From: Ruminiclostridium hungatei | Lineage (GTDB): Bacteria > Bacillota > Clostridia > Acetivibrionales > DSM-1351 | Reading direction: 5' to 3' | Length of the DNA stretch: 64,000 bases | NCBI RefSeq assembly: GCF_002051585.1 | Contig: NZ_MZGX01000002.1 | Coordinates: 124,001 to 188,000, forward strand | Part shown: in pieces, positions 43,453-54,140 of the stretch | How positions within the stretch are numbered: the first letter of the stretch is position 1 | Layout of the letters: the number at the start of each line of letters is the position of its first letter | The notes under the pieces: generated by a model | The model's database searches: none | The model's input: the letters and a program-made list of their open reading frames with translations, nothing else | Told to the model about the DNA's origin: nothing | Translations under genes and position numbers: made by a program

Positions 43453-45204
43453 ATGGCAGAAAAGCGGTTTTTCAGCCTGCAGTATAAGGTTTTACTTTTT
43501 TCATGTGTAATTATAATAATACCCGTAATAGTCCTGGGAATTATTTCATTTGTAAAGTCCTCCCAGATACTTCAGGAAAAAGTTGCAATCTCCAATATGA
43601 ACACTGTAAAACAGATAGGGAACAATATTGAGTATATTGTAAAAAACATAGGAGATACCTCCCTCTATCTTATACAAAACGAAGATGTACGGGAATTCCT
43701 GAAGCTGAAGGGAAATGAACCTGCTGATGTCATATCCAAAAAGAAAATAAAAATTGAAACTGACCTTATGCAGCTAATGGCCTCAAAATCCTTTGTGGAT
43801 TCCATATATATAAAGGGCTTTAACAATTTCGAACTGAATACCACAGGAACCATGAATATAATTGATGTCAATACAATTGAAAAGGCCGCCGGGTTAAGGG
43901 GAGGAACCATGTGGTATCTGAATAAGGTATTTAACTATAATAATAAAAGTGCTGATGTTTTTTCAATGGTCAGAATCATAAACGATATTGCAGATGTTTC
44001 CAATAAGCTTGCAGTACTAAAAATAAGCATAGGAAATAACGCATTCTACAACATTTATAAAGATAAAATACTGGGAAAAGATGATGATTTCTTTATTATA
44101 AACGAAGAAGAGCTTATAATATCAGCTACAAATTCCGCCAAAATAGGGCAGCAATTCAACTATGAGGAGTACGGGGAAAGCTCCTTTGACACTTCCGAAG
44201 GCTATTTCAAATTTAATACCCTGGACAGGCATTGCCTTGTTACGTACTATACAATTGAAAGCCTGGGGTGGAAGGTCGTGAACATAGTTCCTACAAATGA
44301 ACTTTTAAAGGAAAATATAGCGGTTCAGGGCGCAATACTTGCTGCAATGCTTATAAGCTTTTCATTATGCCTGCTGCTGGCAATCGTATTTTCCAAAAGG
44401 ATACTGCGCAGAATAAAACTGCTCAATAAAATGATGGTCAGGCTGGAGCATGAAGATTTTGATGTCTACATAGAGCCCGGAGGAAATGATGAGGTTACCC
44501 TGTTGAGCAGGAGCTTTAACAAAATGTCCGGAAAGTTAAGGGAGCTGATTCAAAAGGTCTATTCTGTGCAACTGAAGCAGAAGGAAGCCGAATTGAAAGC
44601 TCTTCAGGCCCAGATCAATCCTCACTTTCTTTACAACACACTTGATAACATCTATTGGATGGGAAGGATGGAAAAGGCCTTCGAAACCTGTACGCTGGTG
44701 GAGGCACTGTCAAAGCTCTTCAGACTGAGCTTGAACAGCGGTAATGAGATAACCACCGTAAGAAGTGAAATAGAACATGTAAAAAATTATATTGTCATAC
44801 AACAGGCCAGATATAAGAATATGATAAATTTCACCCTGGATATTGCTCCGGAGGTATTGGACTGTACAACCCTGAAATTGGTATTACAGCCGCTTATTGA
44901 AAACTCCATTGTCCATGGAATAGAACAAAAGGGTGACAACGGGCAGATTGACATAATTATCAAACAGGAATACGAAAAGCTTATATTTATTGTAAGCGAT
45001 AATGGTTACGGAGTGAATCTTGAGGAAATAGAAAGACTTCTCAATGGAAATACGGTTAACAACAAGGGACTGGCAATAAAGAATGTCAATGACAGAATAA
45101 AGCTGTATTTTGGAGAGGACTACGGACTTGAGTTTTTTAACCGTAAAAGCGGAACTACTGTCATAGTTATTCAACCATGTAAAAGGGGGAGTGGTGCAGA
45201 ATGA
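43453..45204 (+). CDS. YesM-type sensor histidine kinase
   Basis: 583 residues. A membrane helix near the start (about 11-33), an extracellular sensor domain (about 35-285), a second helix (about 290-312), then HAMP (about 315-365). The His_kinase domain shows ALQAQINPHFLYNTLDNIYW with the phospho-acceptor His, and the ATPase region has PLIENSIVHGIEQK and GLAIKNVNDRIKLYFG. ATG 43453 follows GGGGG; an earlier ATG (43405) lacks a ribosome binding site. Overlaps the regulator gene by 4 bp. It likely senses an oligosaccharide. Confidence 0.9.
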   Translation: MAEKRFFSLQYKVLLFSCVIIIIPVIVLGIISFVKSSQILQEKVAISNMNTVKQIGNNIEYIVKNIGDTSLYLIQNEDVREFLKLKGNEPADVISKKKIKIETDLMQLMASKSFVDSIYIKGFNNFELNTTGTMNIIDVNTIEKAAGLRGGTMWYLNKVFNYNNKSADVFSMVRIINDIADVSNKLAVLKISIGNNAFYNIYKDKILGKDDDFFIINEEELIISATNSAKIGQQFNYEEYGESSFDTSEGYFKFNTLDRHCLVTYYTIESLGWKVVNIVPTNELLKENIAVQGAILAAMLISFSLCLLLAIVFSKRILRRIKLLNKMMVRLEHEDFDVYIEPGGNDEVTLLSRSFNKMSGKLRELIQKVYSVQLKQKEAELKALQAQINPHFLYNTLDNIYWMGRMEKAFETCTLVEALSKLFRLSLNSGNEITTVRSEIEHVKNYIVIQQARYKNMINFTLDIAPEVLDCTTLKLVLQPLIENSIVHGIEQKGDNGQIDIIIKQEYEKLIFIVSDNGYGVNLEEIERLLNGNTVNNKGLAIKNVNDRIKLYFGEDYGLEFFNRKSGTTVIVIQPCKRGSGAE

Positions 45205-46817
45205 TAAAGATAATGATTGTAGATGATGAATTTGTAATACGTCAGGGAATAATAACCTCCATTGAATGGGAATCCATGGGCATGACAATTGTAGGTGAGG
45301 CCGCAAACGGCAAGGAAGCCTATGAAAAAGCCCTAAGCCTTGAGCCCCACATCATAGTCACCGATGTCAAGATGCCCATAATGGACGGACTGGAACTGAC
45401 AAGGCTTGTAAGGGAAGCTATGCCCAAGGTAAGGATAATAATTATAAGCGGGTATGATGAATTTCAATATGCCAGGGAAGCTTTAAGGATGGGAGTCAGT
45501 GAATATCTTCTGAAACCCATAGGTGCCGATGAACTTGTGAAGCTTATGCTGAAACAGTGCAACGAAATTATTAAAGAATGCAAGGAAACGGACAGGGAAA
45601 CAAAAATAAAGAGTATTTTTAACGAAAACTTCTACTTCATGCAGGAGAGGTTTGTAAATAACCTGGTACGGGGCGAAAATAGCGATTGGGAGCTTATCCT
45701 TGAGAAGTCCAGGGAATTGAATCTGGATTTATGCGGAAAGGATTATCAGGCGGTTATTATAGATATTGATGATTACCTGCTGATAACCGAGCAGATGTCC
45801 TCTGCCCGGAAAAAAGCAATAAAAAATAATGTAAAAACCATAGCTGACAGGATAATATATCCTTCAACAGGCAGTCTGTTCTTTCTGAGTGAAAATGGTT
45901 ATTTGTTTTCAATTATAAATGTAAAGGATTCAAACAGGTATGATCTTAACAACCTGTACAGAGAAATCCAGTACGAGGTCAGGAAAAGCCACGGCATAAC
46001 GGTTACCATGGGATTAAGCAGCATACATAAGCATATATGCGGCATACCTCAGGCATTCAGCGAGGCTGTTCAAACCATAAGCAACAAGGCTTTTAAAGGC
46101 AAAAACCAGATAATCAGCATCAATGATGTAAACAGGGCCCAAGCGTCAGCTCCGGTTATTTATCCTGCTTCTGAGGAAAAAGAAATAATGGACTGCATAA
46201 GAACCTTGGATTCTGAAAAGCTAAATAGTGTTCTGGACAGGATGTACGTAAAGCTTGCCGGTTCAGAGGCGGATTATAAGGATATAAAGAATATTTGCCT
46301 GAGACTTATCACTATCGCAGAAATCCAGTTGGAGGAATTGGGTGTTGACTATGGGAACCAGAACAAGAAGCAGCTTGACCGCTATGTGGAGATAGAAAAA
46401 TATGAGACGGTAGAGGATATTAAAGAGTGGAATAAAGGGATTTTCCACACCATTATAAACGCCATACAAAGCAGTAAAAACGACAAGTTCAAGGGTATTG
46501 TCAAGGTGGCGATGCAGTATAGCCATGAACACTATTATGAGGATATAGGCGTTGAGCATATAGCGGCAATTACCTATGTAACTCCAAATTATTTCAGCAG
46601 GGTTTTTAAAAAGGAGATGGGCAGGAGCTATACGGAATGGTTGAATACGGTAAGACTGGATAAGTCCAAGGTTTTATTAAAGGATTTAAAGCTTAAGGTT
46701 TATGAAGTGGCTGAAGAAGTGGGGTATAATGATTATAAAATTTTTACCCACAATTTCAAGAAATATGTTGGCTGCACACCCAAGGAATACAGGGAAAGCA
46801 TCATAAAATCAACTTAA
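45201..46817 (+). CDS. YesN-type response regulator with AraC output
   Basis: 538 residues. Receiver 1-125 (acceptor Asp in IIVTDVKMPIMDG), a long linker, and a C-terminal AraC-type double HTH (about 435-538, IGVEHIAAITYVTPNYFSR, VYEVAEEVGYNDYKIF). It pairs with the upstream kinase and probably activates the sugar transport operon that starts 390 bp downstream. Confidence 0.9.
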   Translation: MIKIMIVDDEFVIRQGIITSIEWESMGMTIVGEAANGKEAYEKALSLEPHIIVTDVKMPIMDGLELTRLVREAMPKVRIIIISGYDEFQYAREALRMGVSEYLLKPIGADELVKLMLKQCNEIIKECKETDRETKIKSIFNENFYFMQERFVNNLVRGENSDWELILEKSRELNLDLCGKDYQAVIIDIDDYLLITEQMSSARKKAIKNNVKTIADRIIYPSTGSLFFLSENGYLFSIINVKDSNRYDLNNLYREIQYEVRKSHGITVTMGLSSIHKHICGIPQAFSEAVQTISNKAFKGKNQIISINDVNRAQASAPVIYPASEEKEIMDCIRTLDSEKLNSVLDRMYVKLAGSEADYKDIKNICLRLITIAEIQLEELGVDYGNQNKKQLDRYVEIEKYETVEDIKEWNKGIFHTIINAIQSSKNDKFKGIVKVAMQYSHEHYYEDIGVEHIAAITYVTPNYFSRVFKKEMGRSYTEWLNTVRLDKSKVLLKDLKLKVYEVAEEVGYNDYKIFTHNFKKYVGCTPKEYRESIIKST

Positions 46818-46818
46818 A

Positions 46819-47020
46819 TTAACCTGTAGTGCTAGTTATAAAGTCTTTAAGAGACAAGTTTGCCCACGCGAGGACGACTGACTTTAAAGAAATGCGCAGT
46901 ATGCTGTAAGGTATACAATTTCGCAAAAAGCGTTATATACAAGCATTTATTTGAAGCTCGTCCGGGAGTGAGTGGCATTTTCTGACTGTTACTACATTTT
47001 TAATTAGCACTACAGGTTAA
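46819..47020. mobile_element. MITE-like element, copy 1
   Basis: Ends in 20-bp inverted repeats TTAACCTGTAGTGCTAGTTA / TAATTAGCACTACAGGTTAA (19 of 20 match). Inner motifs CGCGAGGACGAC and GCTCGTCCGGGAGTGAG partly pair, so the whole may fold as a long hairpin. No coding capacity. A second copy lies at 53263-53504 in the same orientation. Confidence 0.75.
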
Positions 47021-47207
47021 ATCACATTCAGAATGCCGGAATAAGTATATTTCGGCAATTATATTTTGGGTCCATAATTTTTAATACAACACAAATTACG
47101 ATATTTGTATAGATATAACCACTGGTTTTTAGTCCGGGACGGTCCTATAATTCAAATATAATCCGGTGGCCGCCGATTTTTCTATTAAAATTTCAGGAGG
47201 AATATAT

Positions 47208-48557
47208 ATGAGAAAAGCCTTAAAATGTTTAAGTCTGCTTATCGCAATCACAATGGTATTTTCCCTGGCAGCATGCGGTTCGACTAACGGAGGGGAAACC
47301 GGTCCCACCGATTCATCAGCCGTGCAAGGAACTGGCGGAGCTAAAGCGCCTGTAACACTGTCCTTCACACATATGTTTCCCACAGAGGACACTGAAGGTA
47401 ATTCCATAGCTTTTCATAAGGCCTTGGAAAAGTTTAAAAGTGAAAATCCAAATGTAACAATAAATGAAGAACCTTTAAGCCATGACAACTATGAAACAAA
47501 AGTCAGGACACTTGCAGCCGGAAATGAGCTCCCTGACATATTTATTGTCAAAGGTTCCATGACAAGCATGTTTATACAAAATAAACTTATAAATCCTGTG
47601 GACGATGTAATCAACAGTGATCCTGAGTGGAAGGAAGCTTTCCTCCAGGGGGCTTTCGATGACTTTGTGGTTGACGGCAAAAGTTATGGCATACCTTTCC
47701 AGATGCTGAATACCCATTTGATATATTATAACAAGCAGTTGCTCAATGATGCAGGTATAACTGCCTTCCCGACTACGTGGACAGAGTTCCTGGAGGCTAT
47801 AAACAAGCTGAAGGCAAAAGGTCTTACGCCGATATCTTTAGGAAATAAAGGAAACTGGGTGGCGGAGTCTTGCATCCTGAGCACTTTAGGTGACAGATAT
47901 ACCGGAACCGATTGGTTCAGGAGTATAAAAGAAAAGAAGGGTGCCAAGTTTACAGACCCTGAATTTATCAGTGCCTTAAGAGCTTTGCAGGAGCTTGCCA
48001 AAATGGGAGCCTTCAATACGGATTTGAACAGTATAGACAACATGCAGCAGAAAACTGCCTACTACAATGGCAAGGCAGCAATGTTCATGGAAGGCAACTG
48101 GGCTGTAAGCAATGTAATAAATGACGCTCCAAAGGAAATACAGGATAATACCGAGCTGGCTCTTCTGCCTGCGGTTGACGGCGGCAAAGGAGATGCCATG
48201 GCTAATTCAGCCGGTGCTGCCTGGGCGTATAACGTCAATTCCTCACTTACAGGTGATAAGCTTGCAACAGCATATAAAGTGTTAAAGGCAGTTACCGATG
48301 CCGACTACGCCACAATCTCAGTGGAATCCAATGCCTTCCCGGCAAGCAATCCTAAGACAATTGACAAGAGCAAGCTGGCGCCGCTTTCAATAAAATATCT
48401 TGACCTGTCGGCAAAAATAAAGCCTGTTCCAATATATGATGCACAGCTTTCCGCTGATTTGATCCAGGTAATGAATACCGGGTTGCAGCAATTGCTGATT
48501 GACTCTATCACACCTGAAGATCTGGCCAAAAAGATTCAGGCAGAGTACGAAAAATAA
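47208..48557 (+). CDS. Sugar ABC transporter substrate-binding lipoprotein
   Basis: 449 residues. Signal peptide with lipobox LAACGS (Cys about residue 22), then a family 1 extracellular binding fold (PVTLSFTHMFP, ELPDIFIVKGS, GVPFQ-like SYGIPFQMLNTHLIYYNKQL, GKAAMFMEGNW). The mature protein captures oligosaccharides outside the cell. ATG 47208 follows AGGAGGA. First gene of the transport operon; the MITE lies 190 bp upstream. Confidence 0.93.
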   Translation: MRKALKCLSLLIAITMVFSLAACGSTNGGETGPTDSSAVQGTGGAKAPVTLSFTHMFPTEDTEGNSIAFHKALEKFKSENPNVTINEEPLSHDNYETKVRTLAAGNELPDIFIVKGSMTSMFIQNKLINPVDDVINSDPEWKEAFLQGAFDDFVVDGKSYGIPFQMLNTHLIYYNKQLLNDAGITAFPTTWTEFLEAINKLKAKGLTPISLGNKGNWVAESCILSTLGDRYTGTDWFRSIKEKKGAKFTDPEFISALRALQELAKMGAFNTDLNSIDNMQQKTAYYNGKAAMFMEGNWAVSNVINDAPKEIQDNTELALLPAVDGGKGDAMANSAGAAWAYNVNSSLTGDKLATAYKVLKAVTDADYATISVESNAFPASNPKTIDKSKLAPLSIKYLDLSAKIKPVPIYDAQLSADLIQVMNTGLQQLLIDSITPEDLAKKIQAEYEK

Positions 48558-48641
48558 ACAACTCAAATCATATGATCTGTTTATTCCGGAGGGCCTTTAA
48601 GCGGCTCTCCCGGAATAAAGCAGGCAAGGAGCGGACTTAAT

Positions 48642-49532
48642 ATGACCAGTAGAACTCTCAGGCCCAAAAATCGTGTTATCGCAGCATACCTTGCTCCCGG
48701 TTTGCTTATATATTGTTTTATAGTAATAGTTCCGCTGATAATATCGTTGATTTACAGCTTTTTTGATTACAGCGGCGGGATAAGTATGAAATTTACCGGA
48801 TTGAAGAATTACCAGCACCTCATAAGGGATATCGATTTCTGGAGCTCTTTTAAAAACAATCTGGTGATTATATTGCTGTCCATGGTGGGGCAAATCGGAA
48901 TTGCACTTGTAATAACCATTTTCATGATGTCTAAATTACTAAAGCTGAAAGCAGTCCACAGAAATATTATCTTCCTTCCTGTTGTTGTATCTGCAATTGT
49001 TGTAGGATTTCTCTGGACAATGATATACAATAAGGACTTCGGACTGCTGAATTTTTTAATGAAGGCGTTGGGGATGGAATCTCTGATTATTCCATGGCTG
49101 GACAATCCCAAGTATGTCATTATTTCTGTAAGCATGCCTATTATATGGCAGTATATAGGCTTTTATCTTGTAATATTCCTGGCAGCCATACAGAGTATAC
49201 CCGGTGAAATATATGAAAGCGCGGATATTGACGGTGCAGTGGGGATAAAAAGGTCCCTGTATATTACAATTCCGCTGATGTCCGATACTCTGAAGGTTGC
49301 CGTCATGTTGTGCATTGCCGGAAACATGAAAATTTTCGACCATATATATGTCATGACCGGCGGAGGTCCGGGAACCAGCTCAATGGTCATGGCGCAATAT
49401 GCCTATATAAACTCTTTCGTAATGTTCAAGCTGGGATATGGAAGTGCTATTTCCATTGGAATTCTTGTCCTCAGCCTTTCGCTGATTCTTTTGAGCAGAA
49501 AACTATGGGGAGGGAAAAAAGATGAAGCATAA
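48642..49532 (+). CDS. Sugar ABC transporter permease (MalF/UgpA type)
   Basis: 296 residues, six membrane helices. The EAA loop that contacts the ATPase reads IYESADIDGAVGIKRSLYITIPL. It works with the next permease and the binding protein. The ATPase is not encoded here, as is usual for CUT1 systems sharing MsmK. Confidence 0.92.
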   Translation: MTSRTLRPKNRVIAAYLAPGLLIYCFIVIVPLIISLIYSFFDYSGGISMKFTGLKNYQHLIRDIDFWSSFKNNLVIILLSMVGQIGIALVITIFMMSKLLKLKAVHRNIIFLPVVVSAIVVGFLWTMIYNKDFGLLNFLMKALGMESLIIPWLDNPKYVIISVSMPIIWQYIGFYLVIFLAAIQSIPGEIYESADIDGAVGIKRSLYITIPLMSDTLKVAVMLCIAGNMKIFDHIYVMTGGGPGTSSMVMAQYAYINSFVMFKLGYGSAISIGILVLSLSLILLSRKLWGGKKDEA

Positions 49533-50358
49533 AATATTAAAATTAGTTACTCAAGCAATAATAAATTTATTCATGATATTATTCTCAATCACCTGCATTT
49601 TCCCTTTGATATGGATGCTTTACTCTTCCTTGAAGACCCAGCAGGAATTCAGTCTGGATATAATTTCCCTGCCCAAAGTATTGCATTTTGACAATTTCAT
49701 TGCGGCAATAAAAATCGGCAAGATGCATATGTTTTTTGGAAACAGCCTGTTTAACAGCGTTGTCTCGGTTATACTCATAATAATCATAGGCTTTGTAGTT
49801 GCTTATTTCCTTTCAAGGTATAACTTTAAATTGAGGAACTTCATATATATAGTATTCCTTTTCGGTATGCTGGTTCCGGTACATAGCCTGCTGATACCGC
49901 TGTTTATACAATTCAAGGTCCTGTGGCTGCTGGACAAGCGTTTTACTCTGATACTGCCCTATGTTGCATTCGGACTGCCTATGGCAATATTTTTGTTTGA
50001 AAGCTTTATAAAATCTACGCCTGTAGAAATAGAAGAAGCAGCGTATCTGGACGGCGGCAGTACAAGCACCATTATTTTCAAGATTGTCTTTCCTGTGTGC
50101 AGGCCGGTAATTTCCACAATACTTATTCTATCCTTTTTAAATGCGTGGAATGAGTTCCCGTTCGCACTTATTCTGCTTAGAAAGCAAAGCCTTAAAACCC
50201 TGCCTATTGGGTTGTCCAACTTTAACGGGGCATATACCGTAAATTACCCTCAATTGATGGCAGCTATGGTTATAGCCGTACTCCCTGTCATAATAATATA
50301 TTTACTGTCCTCAAAAAGAATTATTGAAGGTATGACGGCCGGATCTGTTAAAGGCTAG
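49522..50358 (+). CDS. Sugar ABC transporter permease (MalG/UgpE type)
   Basis: 278 residues with six helices and the EAA motif EIEEAAYLDGGSTSTIIFKI. Its start overlaps the previous gene by 11 bp, so the two are translated together. Confidence 0.92.
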   Translation: MKHKILKLVTQAIINLFMILFSITCIFPLIWMLYSSLKTQQEFSLDIISLPKVLHFDNFIAAIKIGKMHMFFGNSLFNSVVSVILIIIIGFVVAYFLSRYNFKLRNFIYIVFLFGMLVPVHSLLIPLFIQFKVLWLLDKRFTLILPYVAFGLPMAIFLFESFIKSTPVEIEEAAYLDGGSTSTIIFKIVFPVCRPVISTILILSFLNAWNEFPFALILLRKQSLKTLPIGLSNFNGAYTVNYPQLMAAMVIAVLPVIIIYLLSSKRIIEGMTAGSVKG

Positions 50359-50467
50359 AGTATACCCGCTTTAATCAAGAAGCAGCATTTCGTGATCTCT
50401 GTCTTTGAATATAAATAGACGAAAAAAACCAATTTGATAATAAATACATAATAAGGAAGGTGCCTAA

Positions 50468-52639
50468 ATGGAAAGAGGAATATATTTTGACGGCTGGTAC
50501 AAGAACAATCACTGCTATCATCCCAGCCTGCCCTTAAGAAGCATGCAGATGATCGAAGACCTTGAAAGGTACCATGGTACTATGCTGATCTGGTCTGCAC
50601 TGGGGGGAGGGGTCATATCGCTGCCGTATCTCGAACATGAGGCTTTTGGAGATGTGGACCCCAGACTGCGCTTTTATGGATATATGAACGACTCGGAATT
50701 TATCGCAGAGTGCAACAAGCGCGGCATAAAGGTATTCGGAATAGTTTTTGAAGTTCAGGGCTGGGAATTTCCGGCCATCTACAGTGATGATAAAAAATCC
50801 TTTAAAGAGCTGAATGTTATTAAGGATAATAAGGAACATGAATGGTATGGCTTGCGTGAGTTTACAAAGGACCAGAACTATGGGGTTTTCGGAAAGAAGT
50901 TTTCCGACTATTTCCCGGGTGGGCTTTATAACAGCGATGGTGAAGAAGTGACAAATATCTGGGAGGAATGCTGCACCAGGGATTTTAACGGAGTCCCCTG
51001 CCATGCCGAATGGGTGGAGGTCAAGAACCACAAGCACATAGCCTATTCCATGTGCAGAAATAATCCTGTCTGGAGAGAATATCTGAAGCAAATAATAAAG
51101 ATTCAGATAAAGGCAGGTGTTGCAGGAATACAATTGGATGAGTGTGAGCTCCCAATGACCTCCATAAGGTATGGCGGCTGCTTCTGCAAGGATTGTATGA
51201 AGCAGTTTAATGACTATCTTAAGGGATTGGCTGCAAAAGGACAAATGCCGGAAGAGCTGAAGGAAGTCGATTTGGATACCTTCAATTACGGTGAATACCT
51301 GAAGGGCAGAAACGTAGTATATCCGGGAAATATTGAAGAACTGCCCCTGTTCAGATACTATTGGGAATTCCAGCTCCGTGCCATTAAGAAATACTTCAGG
51401 GAACTGGCCGATTTTGCAAAGGAATACGGAAGGCAGCAGGGAAGGGAAGTGCTCGTTTCGGGTAATTTCTTTGATATAATGCCCTCCTACTATCCTATGG
51501 AGCCAAGTGCCGACGTTATAATCACCGAAATGAAGCAGAGTATTTTGAAACAGGCGCACTGGTACAGGTATGTGGCAGGTTTTGCAGGTGAAAAGCCTGT
51601 TGTTGTAGCGGAAAATCCGTACGGAAGCGCGGTTTATGAGCTGGTGGACCTGCTGAACGAAGGCAAGGGCTATGATTTGTACAGGCTTCTGCTTATAGAG
51701 GCCTCGGCATATGGCTGCAACATGTCGGTGCCTTATGGAGCATGGATGGGGAATACCGTCAAGGATGCTTTCTGGCCTCCTCGTAATGTAACTGGTGAAG
51801 TACAGGATTTCTTGCTTAATAATGAAAGGCTGTATTCAAAAAAATCCGGTTCAAACGTACTTTTATTATACAGCTTCCCAAGCAACTACTGGAATGAGGC
51901 AATAGCAGGTTATTCCAGCAGTGTGCTGGACGGAGAAGAGGAAGGGACCCTGTCCTACAGCGTGATTGATCCCGATGATCCAAACGGTGTGAGAATGCCG
52001 TTCTGGGAGGTTGCAAGATATCTGTCCAGAGAACAGGTGAACTATGACGTGAAATTTATGGCGGATGGGGATTTAAGAGAGGATACCTTCAGCATGCAGG
52101 ATATGGAAAAGTATGACCTGGTTATTTTACCTGCCTGCAATACTCTTACTGAAAATCAGGCTGCAGCCGTTGAAAGCTATGCCGGTAACGGTGGAAAGGT
52201 GCTTTTATTCGGAGATGCTGCCGAGAATCTTGACGGATGGCTTGAAAAAATAAAGGAGACGGAAAATGTCATATATTGCTTGAATGACAGCTACAAGCCA
52301 AAAGCACTTCAAGAGTTTGATAATGCCTTCCAAACCGTATATGCCAGCCTGTGGAAGGTCAAAGCGGACAATGCCTCCATAGGAATCCAGACCCATGCCC
52401 TTGAAGACGGAATGGCCGTACATCTGGTAAACTACAGGTATTCAAAGGAAAATGACAAAGTTGAAACAATAGCTGAAGTCAATATAAAAGTTAGTACCAA
52501 AGACAAAAAATATACTGATGTGAAGATCCATACACTTGATGGAAAAGCTTTGAAGTTCTCCTGCAATTCAAAAGGCGATTTTACGAATATTAATATTAAT
52601 GAATTACCCCTTTATGCAGTAGTAGAATTAAACGGTTGA
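50468..52639 (+). CDS. GH42-like glycoside hydrolase (TIM barrel plus trimerisation-type domain)
   Basis: 723 residues. The first 380 form a TIM-barrel-like part (RGIYFDGWYKNN, GIKVFGIVFEVQGW, GVAGIQLDECELPM as a likely acidic active-site segment, GYYFKDCM-like CFCKDCMKQF). A flavodoxin/glutamine-amidotransferase-like domain follows (about 450-620, SYSVIDPDDP, LVILPACNTLTENQ, GGKVLLFGDAAE) as in beta-galactosidase trimerisation domains. A small beta domain ends the chain. No signal peptide, so cytosolic. The exact family and substrate are not certain. The context with D-lyxose isomerase suggests an unusual sugar. Confidence 0.7.
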   Translation: MERGIYFDGWYKNNHCYHPSLPLRSMQMIEDLERYHGTMLIWSALGGGVISLPYLEHEAFGDVDPRLRFYGYMNDSEFIAECNKRGIKVFGIVFEVQGWEFPAIYSDDKKSFKELNVIKDNKEHEWYGLREFTKDQNYGVFGKKFSDYFPGGLYNSDGEEVTNIWEECCTRDFNGVPCHAEWVEVKNHKHIAYSMCRNNPVWREYLKQIIKIQIKAGVAGIQLDECELPMTSIRYGGCFCKDCMKQFNDYLKGLAAKGQMPEELKEVDLDTFNYGEYLKGRNVVYPGNIEELPLFRYYWEFQLRAIKKYFRELADFAKEYGRQQGREVLVSGNFFDIMPSYYPMEPSADVIITEMKQSILKQAHWYRYVAGFAGEKPVVVAENPYGSAVYELVDLLNEGKGYDLYRLLLIEASAYGCNMSVPYGAWMGNTVKDAFWPPRNVTGEVQDFLLNNERLYSKKSGSNVLLLYSFPSNYWNEAIAGYSSSVLDGEEEGTLSYSVIDPDDPNGVRMPFWEVARYLSREQVNYDVKFMADGDLREDTFSMQDMEKYDLVILPACNTLTENQAAAVESYAGNGGKVLLFGDAAENLDGWLEKIKETENVIYCLNDSYKPKALQEFDNAFQTVYASLWKVKADNASIGIQTHALEDGMAVHLVNYRYSKENDKVETIAEVNIKVSTKDKKYTDVKIHTLDGKALKFSCNSKGDFTNININELPLYAVVELNG

Positions 52640-52670
52640 TGAAGAGGAAACCATAATAAAAAGGAGATGA

Positions 52671-53219
<549 letters not shown>

Positions 53220-53262
53220 TATACGTATATTCCATTGCAAAATATCAGAATCTAATGTTAAA

Positions 53263-53504
53263 TTAACCTGTAGTGCTAGTTAATAAAGTCTTTAAGAGAC
53301 AAGTTTGCTCACGCGAGGACGACTTTAAAGAAACGTGCAGTATGATTAAAAGCTTTTTGCTGAAATTGTATTTCCAAGTGTAAGCTTACACTTGGAAGTA
53401 CAATTTCGCCAAAAGCGTTATATACAAGCATTTATTTGAAGCTCGTCCGGGAGTGAGTGGCATTTTCTGACTGCTACCACATTTTAATTAGCACAACGAG
53501 TTAA
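53263..53504. mobile_element. MITE-like element, copy 2
   Basis: Same element as 46819-47020 with the left terminal repeat intact and the right one altered (GCACAACGAGTTAA). It keeps an extra central hairpin missing from copy 1: a 26-bp perfect palindrome at 53372-53397 (half-site TTCCAAGTGTAAG), flanked by paired GAAATTGTA and TACAATTTC. Confidence 0.75.
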
Positions 53505-53535
53505 GTTAAATTACATTAATAAGAGGGAAATGACT

Positions 53536-53898
53536 ATGAAATTTTGTTGGACTACCATCAGGGTAAAAAATATGGAGGAGTCTCTTAAATTCTATCAGGA
53601 GATTTGCGGCTTGTCTGTTACAAGCCATATTACCTTAAATCCTGATACACAAATAGCCTTTTTGGGAGACGGGGAAACAAAGCTTGAAATTATAAGCAAT
53701 GCCGGCTCAGAGCAGGTGGACCTTGGAAAAGATATATCAATAGGATTTGAAGTCAAAGTTTTGGACGAGCATATGGCCCTTGTCAAGGAAAAGGGAATAG
53801 CCGTTCATAGCGGGCCTTTCCAGCCCAATCCTTATGTCAGGTTCTTTTATGTTATTGATCCCAACGGATTAAAAGTACAATTTGTTGAAAACCTGTAA
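53536..53898 (+). CDS. VOC/glyoxalase-family protein
   Basis: 120 residues, a single vicinal-oxygen-chelate domain: IRVKNMEESLKFYQEICG, FLGDGETKLEII, FFYVIDPNGLKVQFVENL. The last Glu is a typical metal ligand. Substrate unknown. ATG 53536 follows GAGGGA; ATG 53530 is too close to it. Confidence 0.82.
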   Translation: MKFCWTTIRVKNMEESLKFYQEICGLSVTSHITLNPDTQIAFLGDGETKLEIISNAGSEQVDLGKDISIGFEVKVLDEHMALVKEKGIAVHSGPFQPNPYVRFFYVIDPNGLKVQFVENL

Positions 53899-53970
53899 CA
53901 AAATCTCCGGGTATTCTTTTTCTTTAATAAGCTAAAAATAGTTACACAATGAAAAATGGAGGTAACAAAG

Positions 53971-54090
53971 ATGGCGAGAAAAGAGCAGCCCGATCAGAGG
54001 AAGGCAAGAGTTAAATCCGGTGAAGGTCAGGTTCCAAATCCGGGACAGAAGGTTAATGACAAGACTGACCATTCACATAAAAAATCCTGA
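53971..54090 (+). CDS. Small hydrophilic protein
   Basis: 39 residues after TGGAGGTAACAAAG: MARKEQPDQRKARVKSGEGQ, then VPNPGQKVNDKTDHSHKKS. Highly charged, with no hydrophobic part. Its ribosome binding site is strong, so it is likely translated. Family unknown. Confidence 0.6.
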   Translation: MARKEQPDQRKARVKSGEGQVPNPGQKVNDKTDHSHKKS

Positions 54091-54113
54091 ATAGCAGGTG
54101 AAGCACATGAAAA

Positions 54114-54140
54114 GCAGCAAGGCTCAGCGGGCCTTGCTGC
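54114..54140. terminator. Hairpin at the 3' end of the hybrid kinase gene
   Basis: GCAGCAAGGC pairs with GCCTTGCTGC around a 7-base loop. It overlaps the kinase stop. On the minus strand TTTT follows; it may end transcripts from both sides. Confidence 0.65.
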
